Shown: in pieces, positions 34,917-43,871 of the stretch
Numbering within the stretch: position 1 is the first letter of the stretch
How the letters are laid out: each line of letters opens with the position of its first letter
NCBI GenBank assembly: GCA_050633365.1
Contig: JBOEGJ010000029.1
Location: 118,018 to 182,017 of the forward strand
Length of the DNA stretch: 64,000 nt
Source: Pseudomaricurvus sp050633365
GTDB taxonomy: Bacteria > Pseudomonadota > Gammaproteobacteria > Pseudomonadales > Cellvibrionaceae
Reading direction: 5' to 3'
The notes under the pieces: model-generated
The model's database searches: none
What the model was told of the DNA's origin: nothing
Seen by the model: only the letters and a program-made list of their open reading frames with translations
Program-made: the position numbers and the translations under genes

Positions 34917-35069
34917 ATGTTGCTACATAATGCCCGCTTCAATCCAGTGATCCGTCAATACAGTCTGCGTTTTATTACGTGGTCCCATTGGCTCTGCACG
35001 TCTGCGGCCTGGCAAGACTTTTTTCGTGGAGAAGATGACGATCCACGACCTTTCCTCGGACTGGGCTAA
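34917..35069 (+). CDS. Possible 50-residue small protein
   Basis: ATG to TAA frame of 50 residues (start MLLHNARFNPVIRQYS, end DDDPRPFLGLG). No ribosome site is seen, and the frame is not recognised. It fills part of the 364-bp gap before the PuuB-like gene and is in the same phase as that gene. It is listed because the composition is protein-like, but it may be chance. Confidence 0.2.
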   Translation: MLLHNARFNPVIRQYSLRFITWSHWLCTSAAWQDFFRGEDDDPRPFLGLG

Positions 35070-35087
35070 GGCTTAGTCACTCTCGGT

Positions 35088-35131
35088 TTCTATAGATTTC
35101 ATGGCTTCTATAGGTTTTATCGCTTCTATAG
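35088..35131 (+). repeat. Three TTCTATAG copies at exact 18-bp spacing
   Basis: TTCTATAG starts at 35088, 35106 and 35124, within an 18-bp unit of consensus TTCTATAGRTTTYATSGC (about 2.5 copies). It lies 74 bp before the PuuB-like gene and may be a repeated operator or slippage product. Confidence 0.6.
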
Positions 35132-35204
35132 CAACCGCGCAATTTATCCGGCCACCGCAAATGGTGCGCTACGGATCGTCAATATGACCTCGAGGACAGT
35201 GATT

Positions 35205-36509
35205 ATGTTGGGTTTACGCAAACCAAAAGACACTCAGGAACACACCGGTTCCTACTACGCCGCCAGTGCCAATTGGCAAACCAATTACCCGCTGCTAAAA
35301 GGCGCTCATAAAGCCGACGTAGTGGTCGTCGGTGGCGGTTTTACCGGTGTTAATACGGCGCTCGAATTAGCCGAACGCGGGTACTCCGTGGTATTACTTG
35401 AAGCCAATCGAATCAGCTGGGGTGCGACTGGTCGTAACGGCGGCCAAATTATCGGCGGTATTGGTCATTCTTTGGAGTGTTTCGAGAAACGCATTGGGAA
35501 AGAAGGTGTTCGATCCATCTACGACATGGGCGTGGAAGCCTGTGACATTATTCGTGAGCGTGTGGATAAGTACAACATTGACTGCGATCTTACCTGGGGC
35601 TACTGCGATGTTGCGTTAAAAGCGCGGCATATGCGCGAGTTCGAGGCCGAAAAAGCTTATCAAGAAAAGATGGGCTACCCTCACACTTTAGAGTTATTGA
35701 ATTCTGATCAATTGCAGTCAGAATTACGCTCAGATCTCTATGTTGGTGGCATGCTCAATCGCACGGGAAATGGCCATTGCCATGTGTTGAATCTGTGCCT
35801 TGGGGAGGCAAAGGCCGCCGAGAGTCTGGGCGTAAAGTTGTTCGAGCGATCTCGGGTGACAAAAGTTGTACAGGGCGACGCTCCTGCGGTGCATACCGAT
35901 CAAGGGGTGGTGCAGGCTCAGCATGTGGTCTTGTGTGGCAACGCCTATCTCGACGACTTAGTGCCAAAGATTGCGTCCAAAGTGTTGCCGTCGAATAGCT
36001 CGGTGATTGTCACAGAGCCCTTATCGAAGGCACAGGCAGAAGCTCTAATGCCCGGTAATCGCGCAGTTTGTGATCCGCGCACGGCACTAGACTATTATCG
36101 TTTGAGCGCCGATCGTCGTTTACTGTTTGGCGGTTTATCGAATTATACGGGGCGTGAGCCAAACAACCTTCAAGGGGTAATGCGCGAGAAGATGTTAAAG
36201 GTGTTTCCGCAACTTGAAGATGCGCGGATTGATTACGGTTGGAGTGGGCAGATGGGCATCGGTATGAATCGTATGCCGCAATTGGGTCGCCTGAAAGGCA
36301 ATGTTTACTATATTCAGGCGTACTCAGGTCACGGAGTTGCACCAACCCATATGATGGGGCGTATCACCGCGCAAATGATCGCCGGTCAAGCCGAGCGCTT
36401 TGATGTATTTGGAAAAATTAAGCACTGGTCTTTTCCGGGCGGCAAGCTATTGCGCACGCCGAGCTTTGCCTTGGGAATGATGTACTACAAGTTACTTGAT
36501 GAGCTCTAA
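35205..36509 (+). CDS. PuuB-like gamma-glutamylputrescine oxidase (copy 1)
   Basis: 434 residues, FAD-dependent DAO family. SYYAASANW near residue 17, ADVVVVGGGFTGVNTALELAERG (seen as VVVVGGGFTGVNTALEL), and ISWGATGRNGGQIIGG closely follow PuuB/PauB proteins, which oxidise gamma-glutamyl-polyamines to aldehydes with release of ammonia and peroxide. There is no signal peptide, so cytosolic. The ATG at 35205 has GAGG 9 nt upstream; the ATG at 35184 has none. An aldehyde dehydrogenase follows after 124 bp, a logical next step. A homologue lies at 52.5-53.8 kb. Confidence 0.88.
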   Translation: MLGLRKPKDTQEHTGSYYAASANWQTNYPLLKGAHKADVVVVGGGFTGVNTALELAERGYSVVLLEANRISWGATGRNGGQIIGGIGHSLECFEKRIGKEGVRSIYDMGVEACDIIRERVDKYNIDCDLTWGYCDVALKARHMREFEAEKAYQEKMGYPHTLELLNSDQLQSELRSDLYVGGMLNRTGNGHCHVLNLCLGEAKAAESLGVKLFERSRVTKVVQGDAPAVHTDQGVVQAQHVVLCGNAYLDDLVPKIASKVLPSNSSVIVTEPLSKAQAEALMPGNRAVCDPRTALDYYRLSADRRLLFGGLSNYTGREPNNLQGVMREKMLKVFPQLEDARIDYGWSGQMGIGMNRMPQLGRLKGNVYYIQAYSGHGVAPTHMMGRITAQMIAGQAERFDVFGKIKHWSFPGGKLLRTPSFALGMMYYKLLDEL

Positions 36510-36633
36510 AATAATCCACGCGGTTGATGGGTTATTCCTGAGTTTGCTATTTTGAAGAACCACAACAGCGGCGACGATAGCACCGATGAGTGGTTTCACT
36601 AATTATCGCGATACAGCGTATAGGAGTTTGGTA

Positions 36634-38058
36634 ATGCACGATTATCGTCAATTTTACATCGATGGCCAGTGGATTGATCCTGTTGTGGCCAATGACTTTT
36701 CGGTCGAAAATCCTTCCACGGAAGAAACCATTGGCGTCATCAGCTTGGGTACTGCCGCCGATGTCGACAAAGCCGTTAAAGCGGCTCGTCGGGCTTTCCA
36801 AAGTTTTGGTTTTAGCAGCCGTGAAGAGCGTATTGCTTTACTTGAGCGTTTGTTAAAAGCCTATGCAGATCGTTACGACGAAATGGCAGACGCCATTTCT
36901 CAAGAGATGGGTGCGCCACGAGACTTTTCCCATGCGGCGCAAGCCGACTGTGGTAGTGGCCATATCAACGCTGCCTTGGAAGCCCTAAAAACCTACGAAT
37001 TTGAACATCAAAATGCCAATGCCACCATCGTGCACGAACCGGTGGGCGTTTGCGGATTTATCACCCCTTGGAATTGGCCCATCAATCAAATCGCCTGTAA
37101 GGTGGCGCCGGCTCTGGCGACCGGTTGCACCATGGTGTTAAAGCCAAGTGAAATTGCCCCTCTGTCGGCACAAGTGTTTTCTAAGATGATTGATGATGCC
37201 GGTATTCCTGCGGGCGTTTACAACATGGTTCACGGAGACGGCCCGGGGGTAGGCTCGGCAATTTCCAGCCATAGCGATATCGATATGGTGTCCTTTACCG
37301 GATCGACTCGGGCGGGTATGGCAATTTCGAAAGCCGCCGCCGATACCGTCAAGCGCGTCACCTTGGAACTGGGCGGAAAATCTCCCAACATTATTTTCGA
37401 CGATACCGATTTGAAAGCCGCCGTGACACGTGGCGTTGAGCATTGTATGGACAACGTTGGTCAGTCATGTAATGCACCGACCCGTATGTTGGTTCCGGCG
37501 GCTCGCTATGACGAAGCGGTTGAGATTGCCGCTGCCGCTGCCAATGCTGTGGTGGTGGATAAAGCCGATAAATCTGGTGACCATATCGGTCCTCTGGTAA
37601 GTCGACCGCATTACGAAAAAGTGCAAGCCATGATACAGGCCGGTATCGATGAAGGTGCTCGTGTGGCGGCTGGTGGTGTGGGTAAACCAGAGGGTCTAGA
37701 AGTGGGGCACTTTGCCAAGCCAACCATTTTCGCCGATGTTAACAACCAAATGAGCATTGCTCGTGAAGAAGTCTTTGGTCCTGTACTGGCGTTGATACCT
37801 TTTGATTCTGAAGAGGACGCCATCGAAATCGCCAACGATACGCCCTATGGTTTAGCAGCCTATGTGCAAACGGATGATGCCGATAGAGCCAAGCGAGTGA
37901 CGCGTCAATTGCGCGCCGGTATGGTTCGTGTGAATGGCGCACCGCATATTTACTCCTCTCCTTTTGGGGGTTACAAGCAGTCAGGTAATGGCCGTGAGTG
38001 GGGCGAGTATGGTTTTGAAGATTTCTTGGAGACCAAGGCCATTAGTCACAATTTATAA
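36634..38058 (+). CDS. Aldehyde dehydrogenase family protein
   Basis: 474 residues, NAD(P)-dependent aldehyde dehydrogenase. Key elements: FITPWNWPINQIACKVAPAL (the N-anchor Asn), VSFTGSTRAGMAI (NAD site), VTLELGGKSPNIIF (catalytic Glu) and NVGQSCNAPTRML (catalytic Cys; the usual residue before R is often Ser, here Thr). The start at 36634 follows AGGAG. It is the probable partner of the preceding PuuB-like oxidase, oxidising gamma-glutamyl-aminobutyraldehyde or a similar aldehyde (PuuC/PauC role), which is inferred from order. A strong terminator follows. Confidence 0.88.
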   Translation: MHDYRQFYIDGQWIDPVVANDFSVENPSTEETIGVISLGTAADVDKAVKAARRAFQSFGFSSREERIALLERLLKAYADRYDEMADAISQEMGAPRDFSHAAQADCGSGHINAALEALKTYEFEHQNANATIVHEPVGVCGFITPWNWPINQIACKVAPALATGCTMVLKPSEIAPLSAQVFSKMIDDAGIPAGVYNMVHGDGPGVGSAISSHSDIDMVSFTGSTRAGMAISKAAADTVKRVTLELGGKSPNIIFDDTDLKAAVTRGVEHCMDNVGQSCNAPTRMLVPAARYDEAVEIAAAAANAVVVDKADKSGDHIGPLVSRPHYEKVQAMIQAGIDEGARVAAGGVGKPEGLEVGHFAKPTIFADVNNQMSIAREEVFGPVLALIPFDSEEDAIEIANDTPYGLAAYVQTDDADRAKRVTRQLRAGMVRVNGAPHIYSSPFGGYKQSGNGREWGEYGFEDFLETKAISHNL

Positions 38059-38075
38059 TCTGAAACGTGGCTCGT

Positions 38076-38103
38076 AAAAACACCGCCTATTGGCGGTGTT
38101 TTT
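38076..38103 (+). terminator. Terminator after the aldehyde dehydrogenase gene
   Basis: AAAAACACCGCC/GGCGGTGTTTTT forms a perfect stem with a 4-nt loop and a U-tract. It lies 17 nt after the stop codon. Confidence 0.9.
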
Positions 38104-38150
38104 ACTTGAGTCAGTCCATTTTTTTCTAGAGAGTTGTTAGGAGCTTTCCA

Positions 38151-39107
38151 GTGCAGGCCAGCGAGCGAGAAAAGTTTGAACAGAGAGCGATAAAATTCTC
38201 AATTCTAGGAGCGGCTGTTTTTGCCGTTATTGGTATTGTTTACGGTCTCTATACGCATTCTCAATCGATCATGTTCGACGGCGTCTACTCGAGTATTAGC
38301 TTTGTTATGTCGGGTGTCACGCTGTGGGTGTCGAAATTGGTAATTAGGCCTGACGATCAGCGCTTTCAATACGGTTATACCCACTTAGAACCACTGTTAA
38401 ACGTGATCAAGGCGATGATTATTTCCGCCACTTGTCTTTATGCTTTTGCTGAAGCGGTTGCCAGTTTTCTCGACGGCGGACGCCAAGTAGAGCTGTCGGC
38501 AGCAATTACCTACTCGGCCATTTCGTCGGTTGGCTGTTTGGGCTTCGGTGGAGTTATTTACTTTTATGCGAAAAAAGTCGATTCAAATTTAGCAAAAATT
38601 GATGCCATTGATTGGTTGTTCGATGGTGTTTTAAGTATCGCTATCTTGGCGGGTTTTACTATTGCTTACGGGTTGCAACAATCACAGTGGAGCCATTTGA
38701 TCCCCTACTTAGATCCGCTGTTGGTTATGCTTCTTGTGGCTCTATTTATTCCAATTCCCATAAGGATATTTCGCAGTAATATTCGCGAAGTTTTGTATTT
38801 GGCACCGTCTGATTCGCTGCAGAATCAGCTGCATGAGAATATAAAAGAAACACTGACGCCCCTAGGTCTCGACAATTATCACCTGCGAATGGCTAAGGTT
38901 GGACGCGAGTTTAACTTGAGCGTGTACGTGATGTTTGATACCGAAGTCGAGCCCTCAAAAGTACACAGTCTCGATCAGTTGCGAGCGCGTATTTGGGACA
39001 ATCTTCAATGGGTGGATACTGAAAGCCACTCGATGTGGTTAGAGGTGATGTTTACCGCCGATGAGCGTTGGGTATTTGATCAGAAAAATGTCATCGCTCG
39101 TCCCTGA
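38151..39107 (+). CDS. Cation diffusion facilitator family transporter
   Basis: 318 residues with about six helices and a C-terminal cytosolic domain. AVIGIVYGLYTHSQSIMFDG, YGYTHLEPLLNVIKAM and DAIDWLFDGVLSIAIL follow the CDF (ZnT/FieF-like) plan. The helix 2 site reads FDGVYSS and the helix 5 site DAIDWLFD, so the tetrahedral set differs from the canonical D-x3-D/H-x3-D of FieF and metal preference is unclear. The start is GTG at 38151 with an AGGAG ribosome site 8 nt upstream. It is convergent with the TetR gene (16 bp gap). Its link to amine metabolism is not obvious. Confidence 0.85.
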   Translation: MQASEREKFEQRAIKFSILGAAVFAVIGIVYGLYTHSQSIMFDGVYSSISFVMSGVTLWVSKLVIRPDDQRFQYGYTHLEPLLNVIKAMIISATCLYAFAEAVASFLDGGRQVELSAAITYSAISSVGCLGFGGVIYFYAKKVDSNLAKIDAIDWLFDGVLSIAILAGFTIAYGLQQSQWSHLIPYLDPLLVMLLVALFIPIPIRIFRSNIREVLYLAPSDSLQNQLHENIKETLTPLGLDNYHLRMAKVGREFNLSVYVMFDTEVEPSKVHSLDQLRARIWDNLQWVDTESHSMWLEVMFTADERWVFDQKNVIARP

Positions 39108-39123
39108 GCGAAGCATCGAGCTT

Positions 39124-39768
39124 TTATTGGTCGGAGTGTTTGCTCAGTAATGCCAAGATCATAGTTTTCAAGTCTTCCAGGCTGCGAGTAGAACGTACCC
39201 CTTTTTGAGACACAACCGAGAGTAATACTGCGTGAGTGGTCTCGAGGTATAGGCGCCCTATTCTCTCTAGTTCGTTTTTACCGCCGCTGAGTTTGAGTCG
39301 CTTGAATATGCCCGCCAATTTGGTGATGACTAGAGTGTCGTGCTCGATATCTAAGTCGCGCAACTCTGGAATCGACCACAGAGCTTGTGCTAAAGGTAAG
39401 ACCGCCTGTTGCGTTTTGTAGACGTCGAGCATGCGATCGACGGCGACATCGACAAACTGCTCGAGCGATAAATCTGTCACCTCAATGGCTTCAATGTCAT
39501 TCATTGCCTGGGTCATTTCGTCGAGCCAGTGTTCGCCCAGCGCGTACAAAATTGCGTGTTTGTTAGGGAAGTAGTGATACAGCGACCCCACCGAAATACC
39601 CAGCTCTTTAGCAATGAGAATCGTGGTTAAATCATCCATGCCAACCTCTTCGAGCAGGTGCGCGGTGATTTCTAAGATCTGTTGCGTGCGCTCTCGCGCT
39701 CGCTGTTGCATCGGTTTTCGACGGGGATTAAGCGTCGCCTTGCGCTTTTCTTGGCGCTCTTTTGGCAT
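39124..39768 (-). CDS. TetR family transcriptional regulator
   Basis: 214 residues. A basic N-terminal arm (PKERQEKRKATLNPRRKP) is followed by the TetR helix-turn-helix (about 30-75: ILEITAHLLEEVGMDDLTT then KELGISVGSLYHYFPNKHAI) and an all-helical ligand domain. An in-frame start at 39837 is possible, but the ATG at 39768 suits the family. It lies 81 bp downstream of the PuuA-like gene on the same strand, so they may share a transcript. A role as polyamine-responsive repressor of the divergent puuA/puuD genes is a natural hypothesis, supported by a shared 12-mer upstream of puuA1/puuD and puuB2. Confidence 0.87.
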   Translation of the reverse strand: MPKERQEKRKATLNPRRKPMQQRARERTQQILEITAHLLEEVGMDDLTTILIAKELGISVGSLYHYFPNKHAILYALGEHWLDEMTQAMNDIEAIEVTDLSLEQFVDVAVDRMLDVYKTQQAVLPLAQALWSIPELRDLDIEHDTLVITKLAGIFKRLKLSGGKNELERIGRLYLETTHAVLLSVVSQKGVRSTRSLEDLKTMILALLSKHSDQ

Positions 39769-39849
39769 CAGTTCTATCTCAATAAGTGTGCCCAAGACGC
39801 TTCCTGGGCGAGGGATCTGATACCGCAGGCTAGGCACAATGGGTGCACT

Positions 39850-41244
39850 CTAGGCGAGTATCAGATAACTGTCGTATTCGAAGGCGCTAATGTTACCCTC
39901 AAACTGCCGCTGCTCAAAATCTTTCACGGCGCTGTAGGCGTCCTGAAAGGCTTGTCCGAGTTCAGATTTTACGTAATCAGACTGTTCAAATGCCTTGAGA
40001 GCGTCGATCCACGTGCGCGGCAGTGTCGGCTTCTGCTCGCTATAGCCGGTAGCCATGGCAGGTGTCGGCTCGAGTTTATGATCTATGCCGTAGAGCATAC
40101 CGGCGAGCAACGCGGCCATGGCGAGATAGGGATTGGTATCGGCACCGGCGACTCGATACTCGATGCGCCGGGCGCGATGGTCCCCGTTGGGGATACGCAT
40201 GGCCACATCGCGATTCTCGTAACCCCAGGTCGGGGCGACGGGGGCGTGGCTACCGGCCTTAAAACGACGATAGGAATTCATGTGTGGGGCGAAAATCAGG
40301 AAGGTATCGCTCATGGTTTGTTGCAGGCCTGCTAGGGCGTGTCGCAAGTGATCGCTACCTTTGTCGCTGCCGTCATCAAAAATATTATTGCCCTGGTCAT
40401 CGATAATACTGGCGTGAATATGAAGTCCGTTGCCGTCTAAATCCGCCATGGGTTTTGCCATAAAGGAGGCAATATAGCCGTATTGCTGAGCGATGCTCTT
40501 GATGATGCGTTTGAGTTGCTGGGCGTTGTCTGCGGCCAACAGAGGGTTATCCACATGATGTAAATTGAGCTCGAACTGCCCTGGGGAGAGCTCTTTGACA
40601 ATGGTGTCCAGTGGCACTCCAAGTTCGCTGCAAGCCTCTCGAATGTCGTGCAGCAGATCGGCGTACTCGTGCATAGCGTCAGTGTTGAATATTTGGCCGC
40701 CGATTTGGCTGTTACCATTAATTCGGGTACAGGGCAGTTCAGGGGCGCCTAGCGGTGTACGTTGTTCGAGAAACAGGTAGAACTCGAGTTCCGGTGCCGT
40801 TACCGGATTGAGCCCTCGCTCGCGGTAGCGTTGGTAAACCGTCTCCAATACCACCCGAGGATCGTAGCCCCAGGCGGCGCCGTTGTCTTCAGTCATACGC
40901 AAACGAAGTTGTGCGGTGGGTCGTTTAAGCCACGGAATGGTTTTAAGGCTGCCGGCTATGGGCTGACAAATGCCGTCGCCGTCGCCAGTAGCTTGGCATA
41001 AGCTAGGTACGTCCCTTCCCCATACATCGGGGGCAACGGACGACAGCGGCATTTTAAAATTGCCGTCGACGAGACGCTGAATATTGTCGATGGGAAGCCA
41101 TTTTCCCCTTAGTACACCGTTGAGATCTGTGAGTAGAACTTCAACCGTTTGAATATCCGGGTGTTGCTCGAGAAAGCGTTCGAGTTCGCGCTGAGACAAC
41201 GCGTTAACCACTGGGTTGTTCGAATTTGCGATTGAGTGGTTCAC
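39850..41244 (-). CDS. Glutamine-synthetase-like gamma-glutamylpolyamine synthetase (copy 1)
   Basis: 464 residues of the glutamine synthetase superfamily, beta-grasp plus catalytic domain. Seen: VEVLLTDLNGVLRGKWLPID at the start, PELEFYLF, SPGQFELNLHH, MAKPMADLDGNGLHIHAS, the MNSYRRFKAGSHAP loop and NGDHRARRIEYRVAGADTNPYL. It lacks the GlnA adenylylation tail. PuuA/PauA enzymes ligate glutamate to putrescine or longer polyamines with ATP. The start is GTG at 41244 (AGGAG 6 nt before); TTG at 41247 is possible. It is divergent from the puuD-puuA-aminotransferase operon and upstream of the TetR gene. It differs clearly from copy 2, so it probably prefers another amine. Confidence 0.87.
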   Translation of the reverse strand: MNHSIANSNNPVVNALSQRELERFLEQHPDIQTVEVLLTDLNGVLRGKWLPIDNIQRLVDGNFKMPLSSVAPDVWGRDVPSLCQATGDGDGICQPIAGSLKTIPWLKRPTAQLRLRMTEDNGAAWGYDPRVVLETVYQRYRERGLNPVTAPELEFYLFLEQRTPLGAPELPCTRINGNSQIGGQIFNTDAMHEYADLLHDIREACSELGVPLDTIVKELSPGQFELNLHHVDNPLLAADNAQQLKRIIKSIAQQYGYIASFMAKPMADLDGNGLHIHASIIDDQGNNIFDDGSDKGSDHLRHALAGLQQTMSDTFLIFAPHMNSYRRFKAGSHAPVAPTWGYENRDVAMRIPNGDHRARRIEYRVAGADTNPYLAMAALLAGMLYGIDHKLEPTPAMATGYSEQKPTLPRTWIDALKAFEQSDYVKSELGQAFQDAYSAVKDFEQRQFEGNISAFEYDSYLILA

Positions 41245-41623
41245 CAATGACTCCTAAAAATACACACGATTGCCCATCGTGGAACCATGCCTTGTGAGCA
41301 CAGCTTTATAACTCGATAGGGTTATTTTAAATCTACCTCGAGAGCGCACACTGATACTCTCAAAGACGAATGTTGATTTTAGGATAAAAAATTCATAAAC
41401 TGAAGCTTAATTCGGTTTTTAAGTGGCTTTGAAAAATCAAATCTTGTTCTAAGCTGCTGAAATTAAAGAGTAATTGTATTTATTGGTTCCGCCTGTATTC
41501 GGTATGTTTGTTAAAAATAATAGAATTTCAGGAAATAAACTTCACAACTACGAAACTTTTTTTCTCGTAGGCGAGATGCAAATGGCACTGATTATTGGTT
41601 CGATGTTGAGTTAGGTGAAATTT
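41245..41623. promoter_or_regulatory. Divergent control region puuA1 / puuD with shared 12-mer
   Basis: 379 bp, AT-rich. TTAATTCGGTTT (41407-41418) occurs identically upstream of the second PuuB-like gene (53863-53874), and ATTCGGT recurs at 41497-41503. A 36-codon frame (41504-41614) ends right before the puuD ribosome site but has none itself. The ribosome site AGGTGA serves the ATG at 41624. Confidence 0.45.
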
Positions 41624-42373
41624 ATGAGTGAGCAAAAGCCATTGCTGATTGGCTTGGTGGCAGATTGCAAAATGATAGGGCCTCATCCCTTTCATTCACT
41701 GGGTGACAAATATGTGCGCAGTATTATCGACGGTATGAATGCCATTCCCTTGTTGATTCCGGCGATTGCCGAACCGCAACTGTTGGAAACTTATTTGTCG
41801 ATGATCGATGGACTCTTGTTGACCGGTTCGCCCAGTAACATTGAGCCCCATCACTACCAAGGTGAGGCTGCGCTCGAGCCCTTCCATGATCCGGCGCGCG
41901 ACGCAACGACTTTGCCACTGATTAAGATGGCCGTTAATGCAGACATTCCTATACTGGGGATATGCCGCGGCTTTCAAGAAATCAATGTCGCCTTTGGCGG
42001 TAGTTTGCATCAACGAGTACAAGAATTACCGGGCATGATGGATCATCGCGAAAATCCCGATGATGCGCTGGATGTTCAATACGGACCCGCCCACGACATG
42101 CACATCGAGCCCGATGGTGTGATGGCAGCCATCACTTCGGAAAAGGTAGTTGCGGTAAACTCGATTCATCAACAGGGTATCGATGTTCTTGCGGATGCCC
42201 TCAAGATCGAAGCAAAGGCCCCGGATGGATTGATCGAAGCATTTAGCGCTAAGCGGGATGATCGATTTGTTTTGGCGGTGCAATGGCATCCGGAGTGGAA
42301 GGTGATCGAAAATTCGTTTTACCAAAGTATCTTTACCGAATTTGGCGCGGCCTGTGACAAGCGTCGTCGCTAA
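41624..42373 (+). CDS. puuD: Gamma-glutamyl-GABA hydrolase, PuuD family
   Basis: 249 residues, class I glutamine-amidotransferase-like fold. The nucleophile Cys is in PILGICRGFQEINVAFGG (Cys 114), and the His of the triad is in LAVQWHPEW. SLGDKYVRSIIDGMNAIPLLIPA matches the PuuD/YcjL type (seen as KYVRSIIDGMNAIPLLIP). It frees GABA from gamma-glutamyl-GABA, the last step of the Puu pathway. It is the first gene of a plus-strand operon with a PuuA-like ligase (84 bp gap) and an aminotransferase. The frame also has a GTG at 41615, but the ATG at 41624 sits 6 nt after AGGTGA. Confidence 0.9.
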   Translation: MSEQKPLLIGLVADCKMIGPHPFHSLGDKYVRSIIDGMNAIPLLIPAIAEPQLLETYLSMIDGLLLTGSPSNIEPHHYQGEAALEPFHDPARDATTLPLIKMAVNADIPILGICRGFQEINVAFGGSLHQRVQELPGMMDHRENPDDALDVQYGPAHDMHIEPDGVMAAITSEKVVAVNSIHQQGIDVLADALKIEAKAPDGLIEAFSAKRDDRFVLAVQWHPEWKVIENSFYQSIFTEFGAACDKRRR

Positions 42374-42457
42374 TAGTATTGCCGAGCTCACGTTTTTAAG
42401 TCGTAGATCGCGATAACAATTAGTAAAAATCTAACAAAAGAGACACAAAGGCATTTT

Positions 42458-43792
42458 ATGGATTCCATCAACGAATGGTTGAAGACTAACAGCATTACCG
42501 AAGTGGAGTGTTTGGTTCCTGATATGACAGGCAATGCTCGCGGAAAGTTTGTTCCGGCCGCAAAATTCTTTAAGGAAGAAACCCGTTTACCGGAGGCCAT
42601 TTTGTTGGAGTCGGTGACCGGAACTTATCCTGATGAGTTCGATGAAATCTTGGGCGTTACTGACAGCGATATGTACTTGCGTCCGGACCCCAATGCCATG
42701 CGAGTGGTGCCTTGGGCGAAAGAGCCCACCGCGCAAATTATTCATGATTGCCGAACAAAAGATGGCGAACTGCACCCGCTGTCGAGTCGTGGAGTGCTTC
42801 AGCGTGTACTCGAGCTTTACGAGAAGGAGGGCTGGCAGCCGGTGGTAGCGCCAGAAGTGGAATTCTATCTTGTAAAACAAACTACCGATCCCGATAACGC
42901 GCTTGAACCACCCATTGGCAGATCGGGGCGTCACGAAGTCTTGCGCCGCTCTTACACCATTGACGCCATTAATGAATTCGAGCCATTAATCGAAGATATG
43001 TTCAATCATTGTGAAATGATGAATCTCGATGTGGACTCACTAATTGATGAAACCGGTGTCGCGCAAATGGAGCTGAATTTCTTGCACGGCGATGCGCTCA
43101 GTCTTGCCGATCAGGTGTTCACCTTTAAGCGCACTTTGCGAGAAACCGCAATGCAACACGGCGTCTTTGCCACCTTTATGGCAAAGCCCATGGAGTCTGA
43201 ACCCGGAAGCTCGATGCATATCCATCAGAGTATTGTCGATGTCAAAACCGGGAAAAACATCTTTGTCGACGAAGACGGCAAGGAGAATCAACGTTTCAAA
43301 AATTACATTGGCGGTCTGCAACGCTTCACCATGCACGCCATGCCTTTTTATGCCCCCAATGTGAATTCTTATCGACGTTTTGCCAAAGACATTGCCGCGC
43401 CGATTAATCTCAATTGGGGTTATGACAATCGCACCGCAGGTATTCGAGTTCCGGAAAGTTCTCCTCAGGCAAAACGCGTAGAAAATCGCTTCGCCGGCGT
43501 CGATGTAAATCCGTATTTGGCATTGGCGGCAACGCTAGCCAGTGGCTATCTCGGTATGAAGATGAACATCGAGCCCACTGAACCCTGTGGCAGTAGTGCC
43601 TACGATGAAGAGATTGAAGTGCCTCGCACTCTGGAGCACGCAGCGCGTTTGCTGGATGAATGTGAAGAACTACGAAACATACTCGGCGACAAGTTCGTCG
43701 ATGCTTATGTGGCGGTTAAAGCACTGGAATACGAAGAGTTTAATAAGGTCATCAGCTCTTGGGAACGCGAACACCTGTTATTGAACGTTTAG
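42458..43792 (+). CDS. puuA: Glutamine-synthetase-like gamma-glutamylputrescine synthetase (copy 2)
   Basis: 444 residues. PuuA-type signs include VECLVPDMTGNARGKFVPA, VVAPEVEFYLV, GVAQMELNFLHGDAL, MAKPMESEPGSSMHIHQS, NVNSYRRFAKDIAAP and ENRFAGVDVNPYLALAATLA. It ligates glutamate to putrescine (or a related amine) with ATP, starting the gamma-glutamylated pathway. It lies between puuD and a class III aminotransferase, with AAAGG upstream. The presence of two divergent synthetases in one locus recalls the multiple PauA enzymes of Pseudomonas, each with a different amine preference. Confidence 0.9.
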   Translation: MDSINEWLKTNSITEVECLVPDMTGNARGKFVPAAKFFKEETRLPEAILLESVTGTYPDEFDEILGVTDSDMYLRPDPNAMRVVPWAKEPTAQIIHDCRTKDGELHPLSSRGVLQRVLELYEKEGWQPVVAPEVEFYLVKQTTDPDNALEPPIGRSGRHEVLRRSYTIDAINEFEPLIEDMFNHCEMMNLDVDSLIDETGVAQMELNFLHGDALSLADQVFTFKRTLRETAMQHGVFATFMAKPMESEPGSSMHIHQSIVDVKTGKNIFVDEDGKENQRFKNYIGGLQRFTMHAMPFYAPNVNSYRRFAKDIAAPINLNWGYDNRTAGIRVPESSPQAKRVENRFAGVDVNPYLALAATLASGYLGMKMNIEPTEPCGSSAYDEEIEVPRTLEHAARLLDECEELRNILGDKFVDAYVAVKALEYEEFNKVISSWEREHLLLNV

Positions 43793-43871
43793 TTTTGATG
43801 GCAAAGAATTTAATAAAAGACTATTTAACCATACGTAATTTGTACGAAAAGATTAGAGAGTGAGTATTGAT

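Noticed and set aside
41504..41614. 36-codon frame ending just before the puuD ribosome site
   Set aside because: No ribosome site, AT-rich composition; a leader peptide cannot be supported without expression data.
39850..43792. The two glutamine-synthetase-like genes as GlnA
   Set aside because: Neither shows the GlnA adenylylation region, and both sit with puuD, a PuuB-type oxidase and an amine aminotransferase.
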